Shown here: one piece after another, positions 1 through 11,630 of the stretch
How the letters are laid out: every line of letters starts with the position of its first letter
How positions within the stretch are numbered: position 1 is the stretch's first letter
Origin: Plotosus lineatus
Taxonomy: Eukaryota > Chordata > Actinopteri > Siluriformes > Plotosidae
Assembly: GCA_024760905.1 (NCBI GenBank)
Contig: CM045733.1
Coordinates: forward strand, 23,968,501 to 24,032,500
Length of the DNA: 64,000 nt
Direction of reading: 5' to 3'
The notes under the pieces: model-generated
The model's database searches: none
What the model was told of the DNA's origin: nothing
What the model saw: the letters and a program-made list of their open reading frames with translations, nothing else
Position numbers and translations under genes: made by a program

Positions 1-86
1 TGTGTGGGGGGGTGATCCTACATTGTGGATTTCGGTGGTCGTGCGGATCTCGTTCCCAATTAACCGAGGAAAGTGAGGGATCCCAG
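1..86 (-). mobile_element. Partial TA-flanked MITE (MITE-M), one end
   Basis: This matches the terminal part of the MITE seen complete at 49589-50098, in opposite orientation. The shared text includes the 'gatcctac' block, a purine/GC-rich stretch and 'ttaaccg..gaaagtgagggatccc', ending before a TA at 87-88. The other end lies outside the window. MITE-M is non-autonomous and has no coding capacity; its TA target and 'cag...' ends suggest mobilisation by a Tc1/mariner or pogo/Tigger transposase, which is inference. Confidence 0.7.
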
Positions 87-88
87 TA

Positions 89-1200
89 TCAGTGTGACAC
101 TTTTGACAAGGTTTTTAAACCTTTTTTGGGAGACAATAACTAATGTTATTGAAACTTCTGTAGAGTGTTGTAGCAGTGTTGTTCAAATATAAGTTTTTAG
201 CCTTTTTTTGGGAAGGGGGGGACGGTGTACGGGACTGGAGAATCCAGATGAAACCTAAACAGCCACAAGCACACCATTATACCAGGTCCAAAAACCAATT
301 AACCAATAAGGAACAAAGAGGAACAAATTTTTTTTGCAATAAAAACAGTACATTTAAGCAGTGAAGCAACTGGGTGCTCTTTCATTTCAACCACACTTCC
401 ACACCACCATTGAGTATCATGCCATTCTATAAATAGAATTCAGCTATAAATAGATCTGGAGCATTACCAGTAAGAAGAGGTGGGTTAGTAGTGTTAGCTG
501 GGAAGACTGGGACTAATAAAAATAAAAATGTGATTTTGCATGCTTCATTATTGCATTGCATTGCCTGGGGCTATTTGAGTGGTACAGCAGGTGTGTTTTT
601 TGTCCTTTGTTAATGGAAAGCATGCAGTCATCACCAAAGCATTCTGCCTAGTGACACATTCGAATCCCCGCCACACATTTGGCAGGATGTAGAGAGTAAG
701 ATCGTGTGTTATGGTGTATGTGTATTGGTAAGGAGACTGCAATATTTCATTGCAGCCAGCAGATGTCAACATTGTAGCAGAAGGCTTATTTGCTGGACTC
801 GTGAGCAAGTTGCACAATGTTGATGGCTTTATACATGCTGTTGATACTAGTGCATGAGTGAACATGCCATTTTGGCTTTTTAGCTTACCAGGCATGGGCA
901 ACACTATATTATTGGGATTGTAAATTGGATATGGGGTTTTCAGGGAAATTTTGCACATGCAACATATTTTTGTAAATGTGACATAATAGAATTAGTTATA
1001 TTGATAATATGAAGCACCTTCCTCAGCACAAAGAAATACAGATGTAATAGGAGAATTGAAAGAGATATGTGTTTTGAACCCACTGAAATATTTAATAATA
1101 CTTCATATGCTTGCATCTAGATAACATAACATGAAACAAATACAGCACGACTGAATATATAGATGTCAAATAACATTGCTGACATTGTACATTCATTTAT
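89..1200. other. Non-coding stretch, nothing recognised
   Basis: Open frames here are short and show no recognisable domain. The sequence is moderately AT-rich without a clear transposon end. Confidence 0.5.
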
Positions 1201-1340
1201 TCATTCCATTTCTAAGTCGTTTAATCATAATTAGGGTTGCAGGGATGGGCTGGCACCTATCTCAGCCAACTCCAGGTGAGGGCGGGGTACACCCTCTACA
1301 GCTTGCCAGGCAACACACACACACACACACACACACACAC
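1201..1340 (-). mobile_element. SINE-2 tail fragment ending in a (CA)n tract
   Basis: The reverse complement reads the shared SINE tail: 'gagctgt...tacacc...', 'agatgggcgccagcc' and 'attaggattaa'. The tRNA-like head is missing, replaced by a (CA)n tract at 1313-1340. Confidence 0.6.
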
Positions 1341-1431
1341 CTGCACAGATATTAAGGCCAGAAACAGGATTATTATAAGAGGCAGGATTAACCAATCAGA
1401 AACATGCATTTGTTTCTTTTCTCTTTGTTAA

Positions 1432-1790
1432 TTGGATGGCAGTGCTGTAATGGTCAGCACATCCACCTCACAGCAAAAAGGTCCTGGGTTCGATTCCCAG
1501 CTCAGGCATTTCTGTGTGCAGTTTGCATGTTCTCCCTGTGCTTGTGTGGGTTTCCCCCAGCTACTCTGGTTTCCTCCCACAGTCCAAAAACATGCAGAGT
1601 AGGTTAATTGGCTGTTCCAAATTGCCATTAGGTGTCAGTGAGAGTATGAAGGGTTGTGTGAGTGTTGGCCCTGCGATGGCCTGGTGAGCTGTTCAGGGTG
1701 TACCCTGCTCTCGCCCAGAGTCTGCTGAGATGTGCGCCAGCCTCTCCGCGACCCTAATTAGGATTAAGCGGTTCAGAAAATCAATGAATG
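1432..1790 (+). mobile_element. SINE-2 copy (DANA-like, tRNA-derived), full length
   Basis: The head has a pol III A-box-like region and a good B box, 'ggttcgattcc', at about 1488-1498. The body carries 'tttgcatgttctccctgtgc' and 'cctcccacagtccaaa', a block shared by many teleost SINEs of DANA/HE1 type. The tail is 'attaggattaagcggttcag' plus a (gaat)-like end. The copy is flanked by an 8-bp target duplication, tttgttaa, at 1424-1431 and 1791-1798. The DANA resemblance is from memory and was not searched. Confidence 0.85.
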
Positions 1791-1798
1791 TTTGTTAA

Positions 1799-3193
1799 CC
1801 TCTTACCAGTTAGGAATATAGGATATCGTGGTGAGGAGGTTGTTGGAGAGCTAGTTTATATTCAATAATTATATAGGCCGCAAAATGATTACATTATATT
1901 TGGCTTTTTAAATTTTTTTAAAATCCTTCTCCAAAATTAATTCCCAGCTATGACACGGTCTGCACACCATAAGCTGTGCCTACTTGTGATTGCCTCGAAA
2001 ATCTTTAAAAGTGCTATGTGAATTGTCCAGCTTTTTATCCTCCACTTTAATCACAGAATGGAGTTCAGAATATTTTACTACATTCTGTTATTGCAACAAC
2101 GCATGTTAGAGGAGCAAGCTACATGTCACGTAGAAATTCTGACTCTGGCTGTTGATATAGACAAAACCCTCCGGAACCACACTGGAGCGTTTGGTGCTTT
2201 GTGTAAATGAGGCGGCTGGCAGATCCTGGACTGAATGTAACTTTAGTCATATGAGCATCAGCCCATGTTGAATGGTCACACCACACCTTCATTTGTATTC
2301 TGAAAACAGTTAGACAAGAGCACTGACCTCTACTGGAAGCAATTATTGTTGTTAAAAGTCAAACAAGTGCTCCTTTTTGGCCTCAGCCAACCAATATAAA
2401 GCATTCTGTTGAGGCAGGTCCTACACCTTGTCTTCAGCCTTAATGCATTAAGCCAGTAATCGATTCTTCCTGCATTTCTGAAGGTCTTAATGACATTCAG
2501 CAGCTTGCAGGGAGATCTTGTTGCTCTAGTACTAATTGTATTTTATCTATGACTTTCACAAGTACAGTATACAGGAATACAATTCTTTTTTTTTTAATAT
2601 GTCTGCATGAATTTGGCATATAATAAATATCTTTTATTTTCTGAACTAAGAATAGATTGTAAGCACATAAATAAGGGCAATCCATCATCATGAGGATGCA
2701 ACAAACCTGACCTTGGAACACTGATAAAATTAAGCCTATGGAAATAATTGCGCAGAGCTCACTGATGCTCACTGCAGCACCTAGGTGGTGAAAACCTCAA
2801 GGGGAACCTTTATGAGACATGTGATAACATAATGTTACTGAGGCTTTTAGTTACCCGCCTCCCATACCTTTTACTGTATGATTCATGTCACGCTACCATG
2901 GATCACACTTTGTCGGTCTATTTGTGGTTGCAAGTTGTGTATAATTCTATGCTTGTATCAGGTAAGTGAATGTGCACACTTGGCATGTAACCAAATGGTA
3001 TTTGGCATAAATAGATAATGTATTCGAAGTAAATATAACTTGAGTTATGAATTATAGATGCACAATTTGTTTTGTAATTGTTTTTACGGCATGCTGATAT
3101 GATTTAATATGTTATGTTCTTTCTCTATGTTGATAAAGAAACTGACCAGTGCACATGTCCATCTATTTATTTTAATGGATTTTATGGATATAG
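1799..3193. other. Non-coding stretch, nothing recognised
   Basis: No open frame with a recognisable domain and no transposon ends seen. The sequence is unique-looking and AT-rich. Confidence 0.5.
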
Positions 3194-3564
3194 TACAGTG
3201 GTGACCTGGTGGTAAAGGGTGCTGGATCGCTGATCCTAAAGTTGGGGGTTTGAGTCCCACTCTACGCAAGGTTGTCACTGCCCCCCCCCATCCCCACCCA
3301 GTGTAGCTAACTGGGTTATCAAAGGCCGGCCATTTCTCTCACTGTCTGTGGTGAGAGGTTCATGCTAAAGAACCATTGCTGACTTTCGTCGAGAGTAGCT
3401 GCATAGCCGTCAGCATGTTTCTGCCCCTTACTAAAGGGTTATGTCAGGAAGAGCATCCGACGTGAAAACCTATTCCAAATCAAACATGAGAATCACAGAT
3501 TCGCTGTGGCGTTCCCTGAGAAAAAGGGAACAGCCAAAAGTAAAAGAAAAAGAAGAAGAAGAAG
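3194..3564 (+). mobile_element. SINE-1 copy with RTE-type tail
   Basis: The tRNA-like head has 'tggcctggtggtaaagg'-type A box and 'gtttgagtccc' B box. A conserved body follows ('aactgggttatcaaaggccg', 'ctgactttcgtc'). The tail reads 'gtcaggaagagcatccgacg' and then 'gattcgctgtggcg', ending in (gaa)n. Both tail blocks are also present at the two ends of the RTE LINE found elsewhere in this window. Confidence 0.85.
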
Positions 3565-4088
3565 TGCCATGTTTAAAAACAGTCACAGTTCAGGTTATAT
3601 GACTTGGTTTTAGAATCTGTCAAAGTGCTCTCCTTCCATCTTTAGTGTTTTGGAGACAGACATTAAGATTATCGTCTCCCTCCACTCTTACCCCAACTGA
3701 TGTATGAAGGTCATATTACAGACCTGTTGAGGTCATTTATTATAGTCAGGGCCATTTGCTCTGTGTCGGAGTATGAGGTAATTGTTAGAGGAGCTGTCCA
3801 TGGACTCTCATCCTGTTCACCTGCCTGATGGTTAATAAAGCTACCTCTTCAGCCAACTTCCACCGGTACCATCCTTCTTCTGCTGCTTCAGTAGATCTCT
3901 AGGCTTTATTTCCTTCTTAAAACGGGCAACTTAGAAACCCAGAAGTTGGTGGGGAGCTATCTTTGGTATTTCTTCTTCTTTCCAGGGTAATTGTTTTTCC
4001 TAGACAGCTGTAACATAAGAGATCTTCATCAAGCCCACGTTTTAAAAGGTTAAAAGACTCTAGAAAAGATTTTGTAACTAGAAAGACC
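3565..4088. other. Non-coding stretch, nothing recognised
   Basis: No domain-bearing frame and no repeat end was recognised. Confidence 0.5.
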
Positions 4089-4471
4089 AATTCATTTATT
4101 TTCTGAACTGCTTCATTCTAATTAGGGTCATGGGGAGGCTGGCGACCATCTCAACTGACTCGAGGTGAGGGGGGGGGGTACACCCTGGATGGCTCACCAG
4201 GCCATTGCAGGGAAGAATCATGCTGATGGCACTGCAGCCTACTCTTTACAAAAGTCAGCAATGATTTTTTAACTATGACCACAATTCACCACATGAATTT
4301 CCCTCTGAGATTAATACAACATCTATCTATCTAGAAAGTGAGAGACATGGCCAACCTTTACTAAACCAGTTTGCTGCACTGGGGCAACAGCAGTGACAGC
4401 CCATTGATAGATGGGCTTGAACCTCTGACATTGGGATTAATAATCCAGCACCCTATCACCGGGCCACACCA
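4089..4471 (-). mobile_element. SINE-1 copy with L2-like tail, degraded
   Basis: Reading the minus strand gives the SINE-1 head (ends near 4471, 'gggccacacc' on the plus strand), the body block 'ctgacttttgtaaagagtag' and the 'cgactca...gatggtcgcca' tail. A stretch around 4275-4335 does not match, so the copy is interrupted or strongly mutated there. Confidence 0.7.
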
Positions 4472-4576
4472 ATCATTGTACATTATGCCATGCTGACACT
4501 GAACATTGAAGGTGGATTTGATGCTGAAACAAATCCTACTACTTTCTACCTCCTAAACATCTCCATTTACATACTC

Positions 4577-4843
4577 ACATTTTCTGAACTGCTTAATTCT
4601 ACTAGAAGACGGGGTACACTGTGAATAATTTACAGAACACTGCAGGGCAGACCACACAGCCATTCACACTCACATCCAAACCTTGAGATAATTTGGAAAA
4701 GCCCAATTGTGTAGGTCTTTGAACTTTGGGGGAAGCTGGAATATCCTGAGGAAACCTACACAAGCACGAGGAGAACAGAAACGCCTGAGCCCAGGACTCA
4801 AACCAAGGACCTGTGAGGCAGATGTGCTATCTACACTGCCACA
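4577..4843 (-). mobile_element. SINE-2 copy, degraded
   Basis: The minus strand gives the head ('tgtagatagcacatctgcctcacag', B box 'ggtttgagtcc'), the 'cctgtgtag..tttcctcagg' body and the 'gaattaagcagttcagaaaat' tail. Internal blocks are shortened. Confidence 0.7.
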
Positions 4844-5785
4844 TCCTTCAAAGTGCATTGCATATACTTGAATATACTCAATGCTTTACCACCCTAGTTA
4901 CCAACCCAGCTTTGCCTAGGACGCAGCCTTTCCCTTTCATTTTACCTTTCCCGACACCACTACTCTTTTATTTCAAGTGTTTTCCTCTGATCGTATGTTG
5001 GCTTGTGTCCTGTAGGTGTGCTTTTTTTTTCAAGATCCACCAGGCCATTCTTCATGCTCTAACTGACTTCCTGTGTCTCTATGCCTGAGAACAAATGGTG
5101 CTTACTGTACTGCATCATCCCTTTAGAGCAGTGACCTCCAACCCTGTTCCTGGAGATGTACCTTCCTGCAGGTTTTCTCTCCAATCAAAATCTAACATAC
5201 CTCTTTTTGATCTGCTCAAGGCAATCATCGGGTACTCAGGTGTGCATGATTAAAGTTGGAGCCAACGTCTTCCGGAAGGTAAATCTTCAGGAACATGGTT
5301 GCAGACCACGGCTTGAGAAGCTGAGTATGACTGATGTTTATAACAAATATCAAGTCAAGAGACGATCTTAATCATATAGATTGCATTCTAGAAGCACATC
5401 ACTAATTGCCACACCGAAGGCTGCGAAGTGGCGAGAAGTAATTTTAGAAATACTAACATGAGAACTTAAAAACAGGAACTGCATTTCCTTTCCTGTTTTC
5501 ATCAGACTGCTGTTTGAGTTTCCTTTATGAGAAATCAGGGACATTATATGGTGTTCAGAATTACTATGTGAATTTGTATGTACCTTTTGCCTTTTCTGGC
5601 TACGCTTAGCTCCAGCTGTGTAAACGACCCGAGAACAAAAATATGGCATTGTAAAAAAGGGGTAAAGTGCAAATTTATAATGAGCTGTGGAATGATCTAC
5701 GGTCATATTCTCTAGGGCTGTTACAATGCATAAGAACAAAAGTATTCTGAACATTACGCATGCACTGCTCTTTAGGCTATAATTG
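4844..5785. other. Non-coding stretch, nothing recognised
   Basis: Longest frames are under 130 codons and lack any domain. The 'gtgacctccaaccctgttcctggag' block at 5131-5155 resembles the end of a common vertebrate DNA-transposon remnant, but one copy is too little to name it. Confidence 0.4.
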
Positions 5786-6286
5786 GATTCAAGATCTCAT
5801 TCAGAGGGGCAGTGGTGGCACCAATCTTAAGGTTGGGGGGTTGAAGCCCCGCTGTCAACAGCAGTCCCCCCAGTGCTGCTAACTGGGTTATCAAAGGCTG
5901 TCCATGTCTCTCACTGTCTATGGTGTGAAGCATGTAAAAGAACCACTGCTGACTTTCGACAACTTTCGCCTGCAAAGCATCAGCGTGTTTCTGCCACACG
6001 ATGGCCTGGCGAGCTGTCCAGAGTGTACTCTGCCCTCACCCAGAGTTGGCTGAGATGGGTGCCAGCCTCCCTGCGACCCCAGTTAGGATTAAGCAGTTCA
6101 GAAAATAAATGATTGAATGAATGAATATCTACCTTTATTTCTAATCTGACTTTAAAACTTTATGATAAAAGAAATGTTGGTTACCTGCCTGTCCTCGCTG
6201 CTTTATTATGAGGTGGAAATGGAATTACCTTGTGTTTGATATTGATTAAATAGGGTCGTACTAAAGGTACAATACTATTTAATCAA
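5786..6286. repeat. 0.5-kb duplicated segment, copy 1
   Basis: This segment (SINE-1 plus about 40 bp of left flank and 160 bp of right flank) is nearly identical to 8671-9171, 2.9 kb away in the same orientation. Because the non-SINE flanks match too, the two are copies of one larger unit, not independent SINE insertions. Confidence 0.85.
5806..6124 (+). mobile_element. SINE-1 copy with L2-like tail
   Basis: The head is shortened around the A box and the B box is degraded ('ggttgaagcccc'). The body is standard. The tail reads 'gagctgtccagagtgtactc', 'gatgggtgccagcctccc', 'ttaggattaagcagttcag' and (gaat)n. It lies inside the duplicated 5786-6286 segment. Confidence 0.85.
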
Positions 6287-6415
6287 TATCAAACAATGCT
6301 CAACAATATAAGATATAAGGCAGAAGAAGAAAAAATATTTTACCAAAATTTTAAAGTAAACACATAGGTAATTCTATTTCCACCTTATAATAAAGCAGCG
6401 AAGGCAGGCAGGTAA
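6181..6415. mobile_element. Foldback (palindromic) MITE, 235 bp
   Basis: Positions 6181-6230 and 6366-6415 are inverted repeats of 50 bp with about four mismatches, starting 'ttacctgcctg' and ending 'caggcaggtaa'. A second, perfect 20-bp inverted repeat lies inside at 6234-6253 and 6275-6294 around a 21-nt loop. It has no coding capacity. The right half is absent from the duplicate at 8671-9171, which runs directly into Tc1 sequence. The superfamily is not evident. Confidence 0.8.
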
Positions 6416-6541
6416 AGAACACTTTTTTTGGTTTCTTTGGCCTTTAAAAAAATGTCTTTTACAATTTACATAAATAGTTACCGGATTTTTTGTTATTTTA
6501 CATTACAGAAATGTGTGAAAAATCTCATCCCTAGTGACCCC

Positions 6542-6544
<3 letters not shown>

Positions 6545-6584
<40 letters not shown>
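6545..6584. repeat. (CA)n microsatellite
   Basis: Uninterrupted CA dinucleotide run of about 20 units. Confidence 0.95.
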
Positions 6585-6587
<3 letters not shown>

Positions 6588-6698
6588 TGCGCCCATACTG
6601 TACTACAGATATGGTGGATATACCATAAGTTGAAGATGTATGGTGTGTTTCGTTAAGATCATACAAACATTTTCATAGATAAACTCAAACTGTAACCA

Positions 6699-6998
6699 CT
6701 CATGGATTCATTTTACTAAACTGCTTAATCCTACTACTAGAGTCAGAGGGAGGCTGGAGTCTATCTCAGCCTATAGGGTGAAGGTGTGGTACATCCTGAA
6801 CAGCTCGCTAGACCACGCCCCCCCCCCCACCCACAGTTACAATATGGAATGACCAATTAGCCTTATGTAAATGTACCTTGGGAGGAAACCGTTATACCCG
6901 AAGGAAAAGGAAACTTGTGTACAGGGAAACATCCGGACTCAAACCCAAGACCTTGTTGCTGTGAGCCAGACTTACTAATCATTCCACCACTGTACTGG
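6699..6998 (-). mobile_element. SINE-2 copy with 13-bp target duplication
   Basis: The minus strand gives a head with 'tggaatgattagtaagtctg', 'cacagcaacaaggtcttggg' and B box 'ggtttgagtcc', then the 'cctcccaaggtacatttac' body and the tail. Flanks carry a perfect 13-bp duplication, caaactgtaacca, at 6686-6698 and 6999-7011, showing a retrotransposition event. Confidence 0.85.
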
Positions 6999-7011
6999 CA
7001 AACTGTAACCA

Positions 7012-8142
7012 TGCTATGAATAGAGTCTGTGATTAATTTTATAACCTGCAGAATCCTTTCAGTAAGGTCAAAGAAAACATATATTAATATTAATTCACTT
7101 AACCTGTACATTAATGACAATTAGCATAGAGTACTGTAAGGCTGACAGTGGTATAACCTACTAAAGGTGATCTTCAGTGCTGTGCTTATTGGCATGCTGT
7201 TCTCATCTCATACATTCATGGTGCAGAGGCGGTGAACAGCTCTCCATTGTTATATCCTTTAATTTAAAAGAAATTACAGTGGTTCAGCAGTTGGCTGAGC
7301 ACAGACTGTCATGTCTGTTACTTCACTTCACATCCACGAATGAAAGGAATCCATTTAAAAGTACTTAATTTTGCTTATCATAAAAAAAGGCACCTCTATT
7401 TTTTTGACTGAATACACGTGGTAAAATCCATCAGTACGGATGAAAAGAAGTGAACAGAAGTTATCTGAGTTCCAGACTTGGTGATTGAGCCAGAGTAAAT
7501 TAGACCAAAAAGGTCAGTTTTGCTACTCTGTAAGGTTAAGTTGTGCCACTCAAAGTCAAACTAAATAGCATTACTGGTGTAAATATTTAATGAGTATTAT
7601 AAGGAGAAGTCAAGTACACATCTCCTTGTGAGGTGCTATTGTGAGGGATTGATTGAAATCTTAAACGGCTATGTGCCAGACTCACATTTGCGCAGGGATT
7701 TGTTGAACTTCCTGGTTTTCCATTCATGAAGCTGTTTGCTTCTATATTTACCCACACAATGACCTCTGACTTTGTTTATCTCTGAGAGTAACTAACCACC
7801 CCCCTCTCACCAGTTGAATCATTTCTCCCGATTAAGATCTCATTTAAAAATTGCAATGGCGAGAAATTCAAGTCCATTTGGCTCTGAAAGCCTTCTGAAA
7901 ACTCCCTTCAATAAGGATGTGTCCCTCAGGCTTTTTCCGGACGGTAGAAAAGTGCATCCAAAATGCAAAGATGAACCATAGACGAGTGAGAGGAAGAGAT
8001 TGCTCTGCAACCTGAGAGCAAACTAATTTGAGCAGGAAGATGCTAAAAATGTATGCATGGCATGCTGAACTGAATATTTGAACATGATTATTACGATCAT
8101 TACAAGTGTGTATTTTTATTGTTTATATTATTATTATTATCT
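7012..8142. other. Non-coding stretch, nothing recognised
   Basis: No domain-bearing frame, transposon end or RNA gene was recognised. Confidence 0.5.
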
Positions 8143-8256
8143 GCAATGGTGTGGCGAGCTGTCCAGGGTTTACCCCACCCTCGACCAGAGTCAGTCGAGA
8201 TGGGCGCCAGCCTCCCTGTGACCCTAATTAGGATTAAGTGGTACACAAAATGAATG

Positions 8257-8258
<2 letters not shown>
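8143..8258 (+). mobile_element. SINE tail fragment (L2-like tail)
   Basis: Only the last ~115 bp are present: 'ggcgagctgtccagg', 'gatgggcgccagcctccc' and 'ctaattaggattaag'. The fragment is followed by an (ATT)n run at 8256-8294. Confidence 0.75.
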
Positions 8259-8295
<37 letters not shown>

Positions 8296-8598
8296 AGGTG
8301 ATTGTGGACCGGGTGCTGCACTCATGATCGGGAGGTTGTGTCTTCAAATCCCAGTTAGACCCCACTGTGCTAAGACCCCTGGGCAAGGTCTTAACCACAA
8401 GTGTGTCTCTGTTCATCCAGCAGTACAAATGGGTACCAGTAAAAATATACTGGGAAGGTAACCTGCGATGGACTAGCATCCCATCCAGGAGGAGTTATAC
8501 TCCTAGTCACTTCACGCTATGGAAACCAGGGATAACCACCGGTCTGGTGAGTCACTATGGCTCGGGTTTAAAAAGCCCAACAGACTTTACTTATCATT
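8296..8598 (+). mobile_element. SINE-3 copy
   Basis: SINE-3 is a third tRNA-derived family in the window. It shows 'gggtgctgcactcatgatcg', a weakened B box, 'gctaagacccctgggcaagg', 'gggtaccagtaaaaatatac', 'cctgcgatggactagc' and an end near 'cccaacagactttac'. Three better copies (33620, 41207, 54228) have target duplications. Confidence 0.8.
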
Positions 8599-8670
8599 AT
8601 AGGTGATGAGGATGCATCTGTTTTATAAATTGAGCAAAGGCATTTCTGTTTCATACTATTCCAAAAATTT

Positions 8671-9171
8671 GATTCAAGATCTCATTCAGAGGGGCAGTGG
8701 TGGCAGCAATCCTAAGGTTGGAGGTTCAAGCCCCACTGTCAACAGCTGTCCCCCCCAGTGCAGCTAACTGAGTTATCGAAGGCTGGCCATGTCTCTCACT
8801 GTCTATGGTGTGAAGCATGTAAAAGAACCACTGCTGACTTTCGACAAGAGTAGGCTGCAAAGCATCAGCGTGTTTCTGCCACACGATGGCCTGACGAGCT
8901 GTCCAGAGTGTACTCTGCCCTCACCCAGAGTTGGCTGAGATGGGTGCCAGCCTCCCTGCGACCCCAGTTAGGATTAAGCAGTTCAGAAAATAAATGAATG
9001 AATGAATGAATATCTACCTTTATTTCTAATCTGACTTTAAAACTTTATGATAAAAGAAATGTTGGTTATCTGCCTGCCCTCGCTGCTTTATTATGTGGTG
9101 GAAATGGAATTACTTATGTGTTTGATATTGATTAAATAGGGTCATACTAAAGGTACAATACTATTAATCAA
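8671..9171. repeat. 0.5-kb duplicated segment, copy 2
   Basis: Direct repeat of 5786-6286, including a SINE-1 copy at 8691-9012 and the left arm of the foldback element up to its inner palindrome. It stops abruptly at about 9171, where Tc1-like sequence starts. Confidence 0.85.
8691..9012 (+). mobile_element. SINE-1 copy with L2-like tail
   Basis: Near-identical to the copy at 5806-6124, as part of the duplicated segment. The tail ends in (gaat)n at about 9012. Confidence 0.85.
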
Positions 9172-10262
9172 GGCAGCAAATGTTGTACATGCTGGTCATA
9201 GAGCATTTCTCTCCGAAATTCTGAGGAAAACGAGTCATTCCAGACACTGTTCAGAAGAACAATGCACCTTGATTAAAAAGTTGATTGGAGAGGAGAAAAC
9301 ATTTAAAGAAGTGCAGGAAATGATCGGCTGCTCACATCTCAAATGGTCCCAAATGCTTTACAATGGTAAACAAAATCTGAACAATGCGGAAGAAAGTGAA
9401 AAACTACAATTCGAATGGAACGAAGAAGAGCCAAAATGGCAAGGTCAACAATCAGTTCCAGGAAGATCGAAGAAGGTCTAAAGTTACCTGTGAGTCCTGT
9501 TACAGTTAGAAGACGCCTATAGGAAGCTGCACTATCGACAAGAACCCCCAGTGTTGAAAAGCAGACATACTGAAGAGGTTTGCTAAAGACCATATTGATG
9601 ATGATGAGGATTTCCTTTTGGTTTTTTCCTTTTATCAGGGGTCGCCACAGCAAATGATTCGCACATTTGATTTGGCATTGATTGGCCTAAAGAAAGCGGC
9701 ACAACATTTTGTGGAGTAATGAAAGTAAGATTGTTCTTTTTGGATCTATTGGCTCCCCTAGACGACCCCCAAACACCAAATTCAAGTCACAGTACACTGT
9801 GAAGACAGTGAAGCATAGTGGTGTAAGCATCATGATACGGGAATGATTCTCATACTATAGTGTTGGCTTATTTATCACATCCCAGGGATCATGGATCAGT
9901 TTGAATACATCAGAATACTTGAAGCGGTCATGCTGCCTTATGCTGAAGAGGAAATGTACTTGAAATGAATGTTCCAACAAGACAACAACCCAAAAATACA
10001 CTAATAATCAGGCAACATCTTTGTTCCAGACCGACAAGATTGATGTAAGGCAGGAAGCAGCTGGCCCAATCTCTGAACTTTAGTCCAAAAGAAAACTTGT
10101 GGGGTGACATAAAAATATGCAGTTTCTGAGGTAAAACCAAGAAATACAGAAAAACCGTGGCTGGAAAACCTGCTCACAAGTGCCAGAAGTTGGTTGACTC
10201 CATGCATTCTAATATTCACTTTTCTTCAATTTCTTTAAAAAAATAACACAAATTTGATATTT
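9172..10262 (+). pseudogene. Tc1/mariner transposase pseudogene
   Basis: Conceptual translation with frame changes gives, in order: an N-terminal helix-turn-helix stretch ('LIKKLIGEEKTFKEVQEMIG', about 9269-9330), an arginine-rich linker (about 9410-9480), 'HFVE..ESKIVLFGS' (about 9700-9750), 'MPYAEEEMYLK' and 'FQQDNNPK' (about 9930-9995; DDE catalytic region), and 'ENLWGDIK' (about 10090-10115). All are typical of Tc1-type transposases, which cut and paste a TA-flanked element through a DDE/D catalytic triad. Stops and frameshifts are frequent, so the gene is dead. A short SINE-tail insertion breaks it at about 9607-9680. Confidence 0.85.
9607..9682 (-). mobile_element. SINE-1/RTE tail fragment inside the Tc1 pseudogene
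   Basis: The minus strand reads 'tgccaaatcaaatgtgcgaa' and then 'gctgtggcgacccctgataa', the RTE-type SINE tail. Tc1 sequence ('catattga' ... 'attggcctaaag') resumes on either side with a 'ttga' repeat at the junctions. Confidence 0.65.
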
Positions 10263-11073
10263 TTCTTCATGTTGGAATAGAATGTGTCCTGTTCCCAGTA
10301 CATTTGTGTGTCTTCTTCTTCTTCTTCTTCTTCTTCTTCTCCTTTCGGCTGTTCCCTTCAGAGGTCACCACAACGAATCATCTGCCTCCATTTCACCTTA
10401 TCCACTGCATCTTCTTCTGTTACACCAACTACCTTCAATTCCTCCTTCACCGCATCCATAAATCTTCTCTTTGGTCTTCCTCTAGGCCAGTGGCTCTTAA
10501 GCTTTTTGGCGGTACTGAATCCCACCAGTTTCATATGCTTATTCACCGAACCCTCCTTTATTGAAAAATAAAATATGATTTTTTTTCAAATACAAGACAT
10601 AGGTATATGTTTTTACTGGGGCAGCAAAATGAACTGTGCATTAACATCGCTGTATTCAAAGAACAAAACCAATACAATGCATGAACTCCCCCATCACAAC
10701 TACACTTACATTTTTATGTGAGGTGTGCATCTGAGTGTCTGTATGTGTGTATATTTGTTTTATTTACATCTTATGCATTATTTTTGAATGTTTAATTGTT
10801 ATTATAAGCATTTATAGCATTGAATACAGTCAGCCCCATACTTACTAGTATAGTTATACTTACTAGGATACTTACTTAATCCGTTACAGAGCCTTTTTCG
10901 TAACGCAGAAGTTTCATAAGTAAGGGGCGCATTTTATATGTTAAACGCCTGATTCCTTCCAAGGCTCCCAAGACTACCCCATAAACCCTTTAAAAATGAT
11001 AAAAGTACACCAATTTTGTATGAAATATGTGTTAAAAGAAAATTTTAATTATATTATTTAATAAACATTTTAT

Positions 11074-11074
<1 letters not shown>

Positions 11075-11133
<59 letters not shown>

Positions 11134-11168
11134 CGTTCTCTCTCTCTCTCTCTCTCTCACTCTCTCTC

Positions 11169-11216
<48 letters not shown>

Positions 11217-11239
11217 CCACACACACACACACACACGCA
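11075..11239. repeat. Compound (CA)n(CT)n(CA)n microsatellite
   Basis: A CA run is followed by CT runs with small interruptions and then CA again. The apparent reading frames across it are repeat artefacts. Confidence 0.95.
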
Positions 11240-11486
11240 CACAGACACATAATAGAGTACGCATTAAATGTGAATTGTATACATATTAAATGTTTATTGG
11301 GCACTGCAGGCCATGGCCACAAGCATGATTTCAAAACGCATTCCCTGCTTGACAGATCGGAGGTTCAAACTCAACTTTAACTTGATTCCTTAAGGGATCG
11401 GAGATCCAGATGCGCCACATTTATTAAACATTTATTGAATTAAAAACTTAAAAAACTACACTAAAAACTAAGGAGTTAAGCCTCCT

Positions 11487-11630
<144 letters not shown>

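Noticed and set aside
11032..11334. Open frames full of Cys-Val, Glu-Arg or Thr-His repeats across CA and CT tracts
   Set aside because: They are translations of dinucleotide repeats, open in several frames at once, with no domain. The same holds at 11448, 14647, 27516, 27810, 46787, 56090 and 63696.
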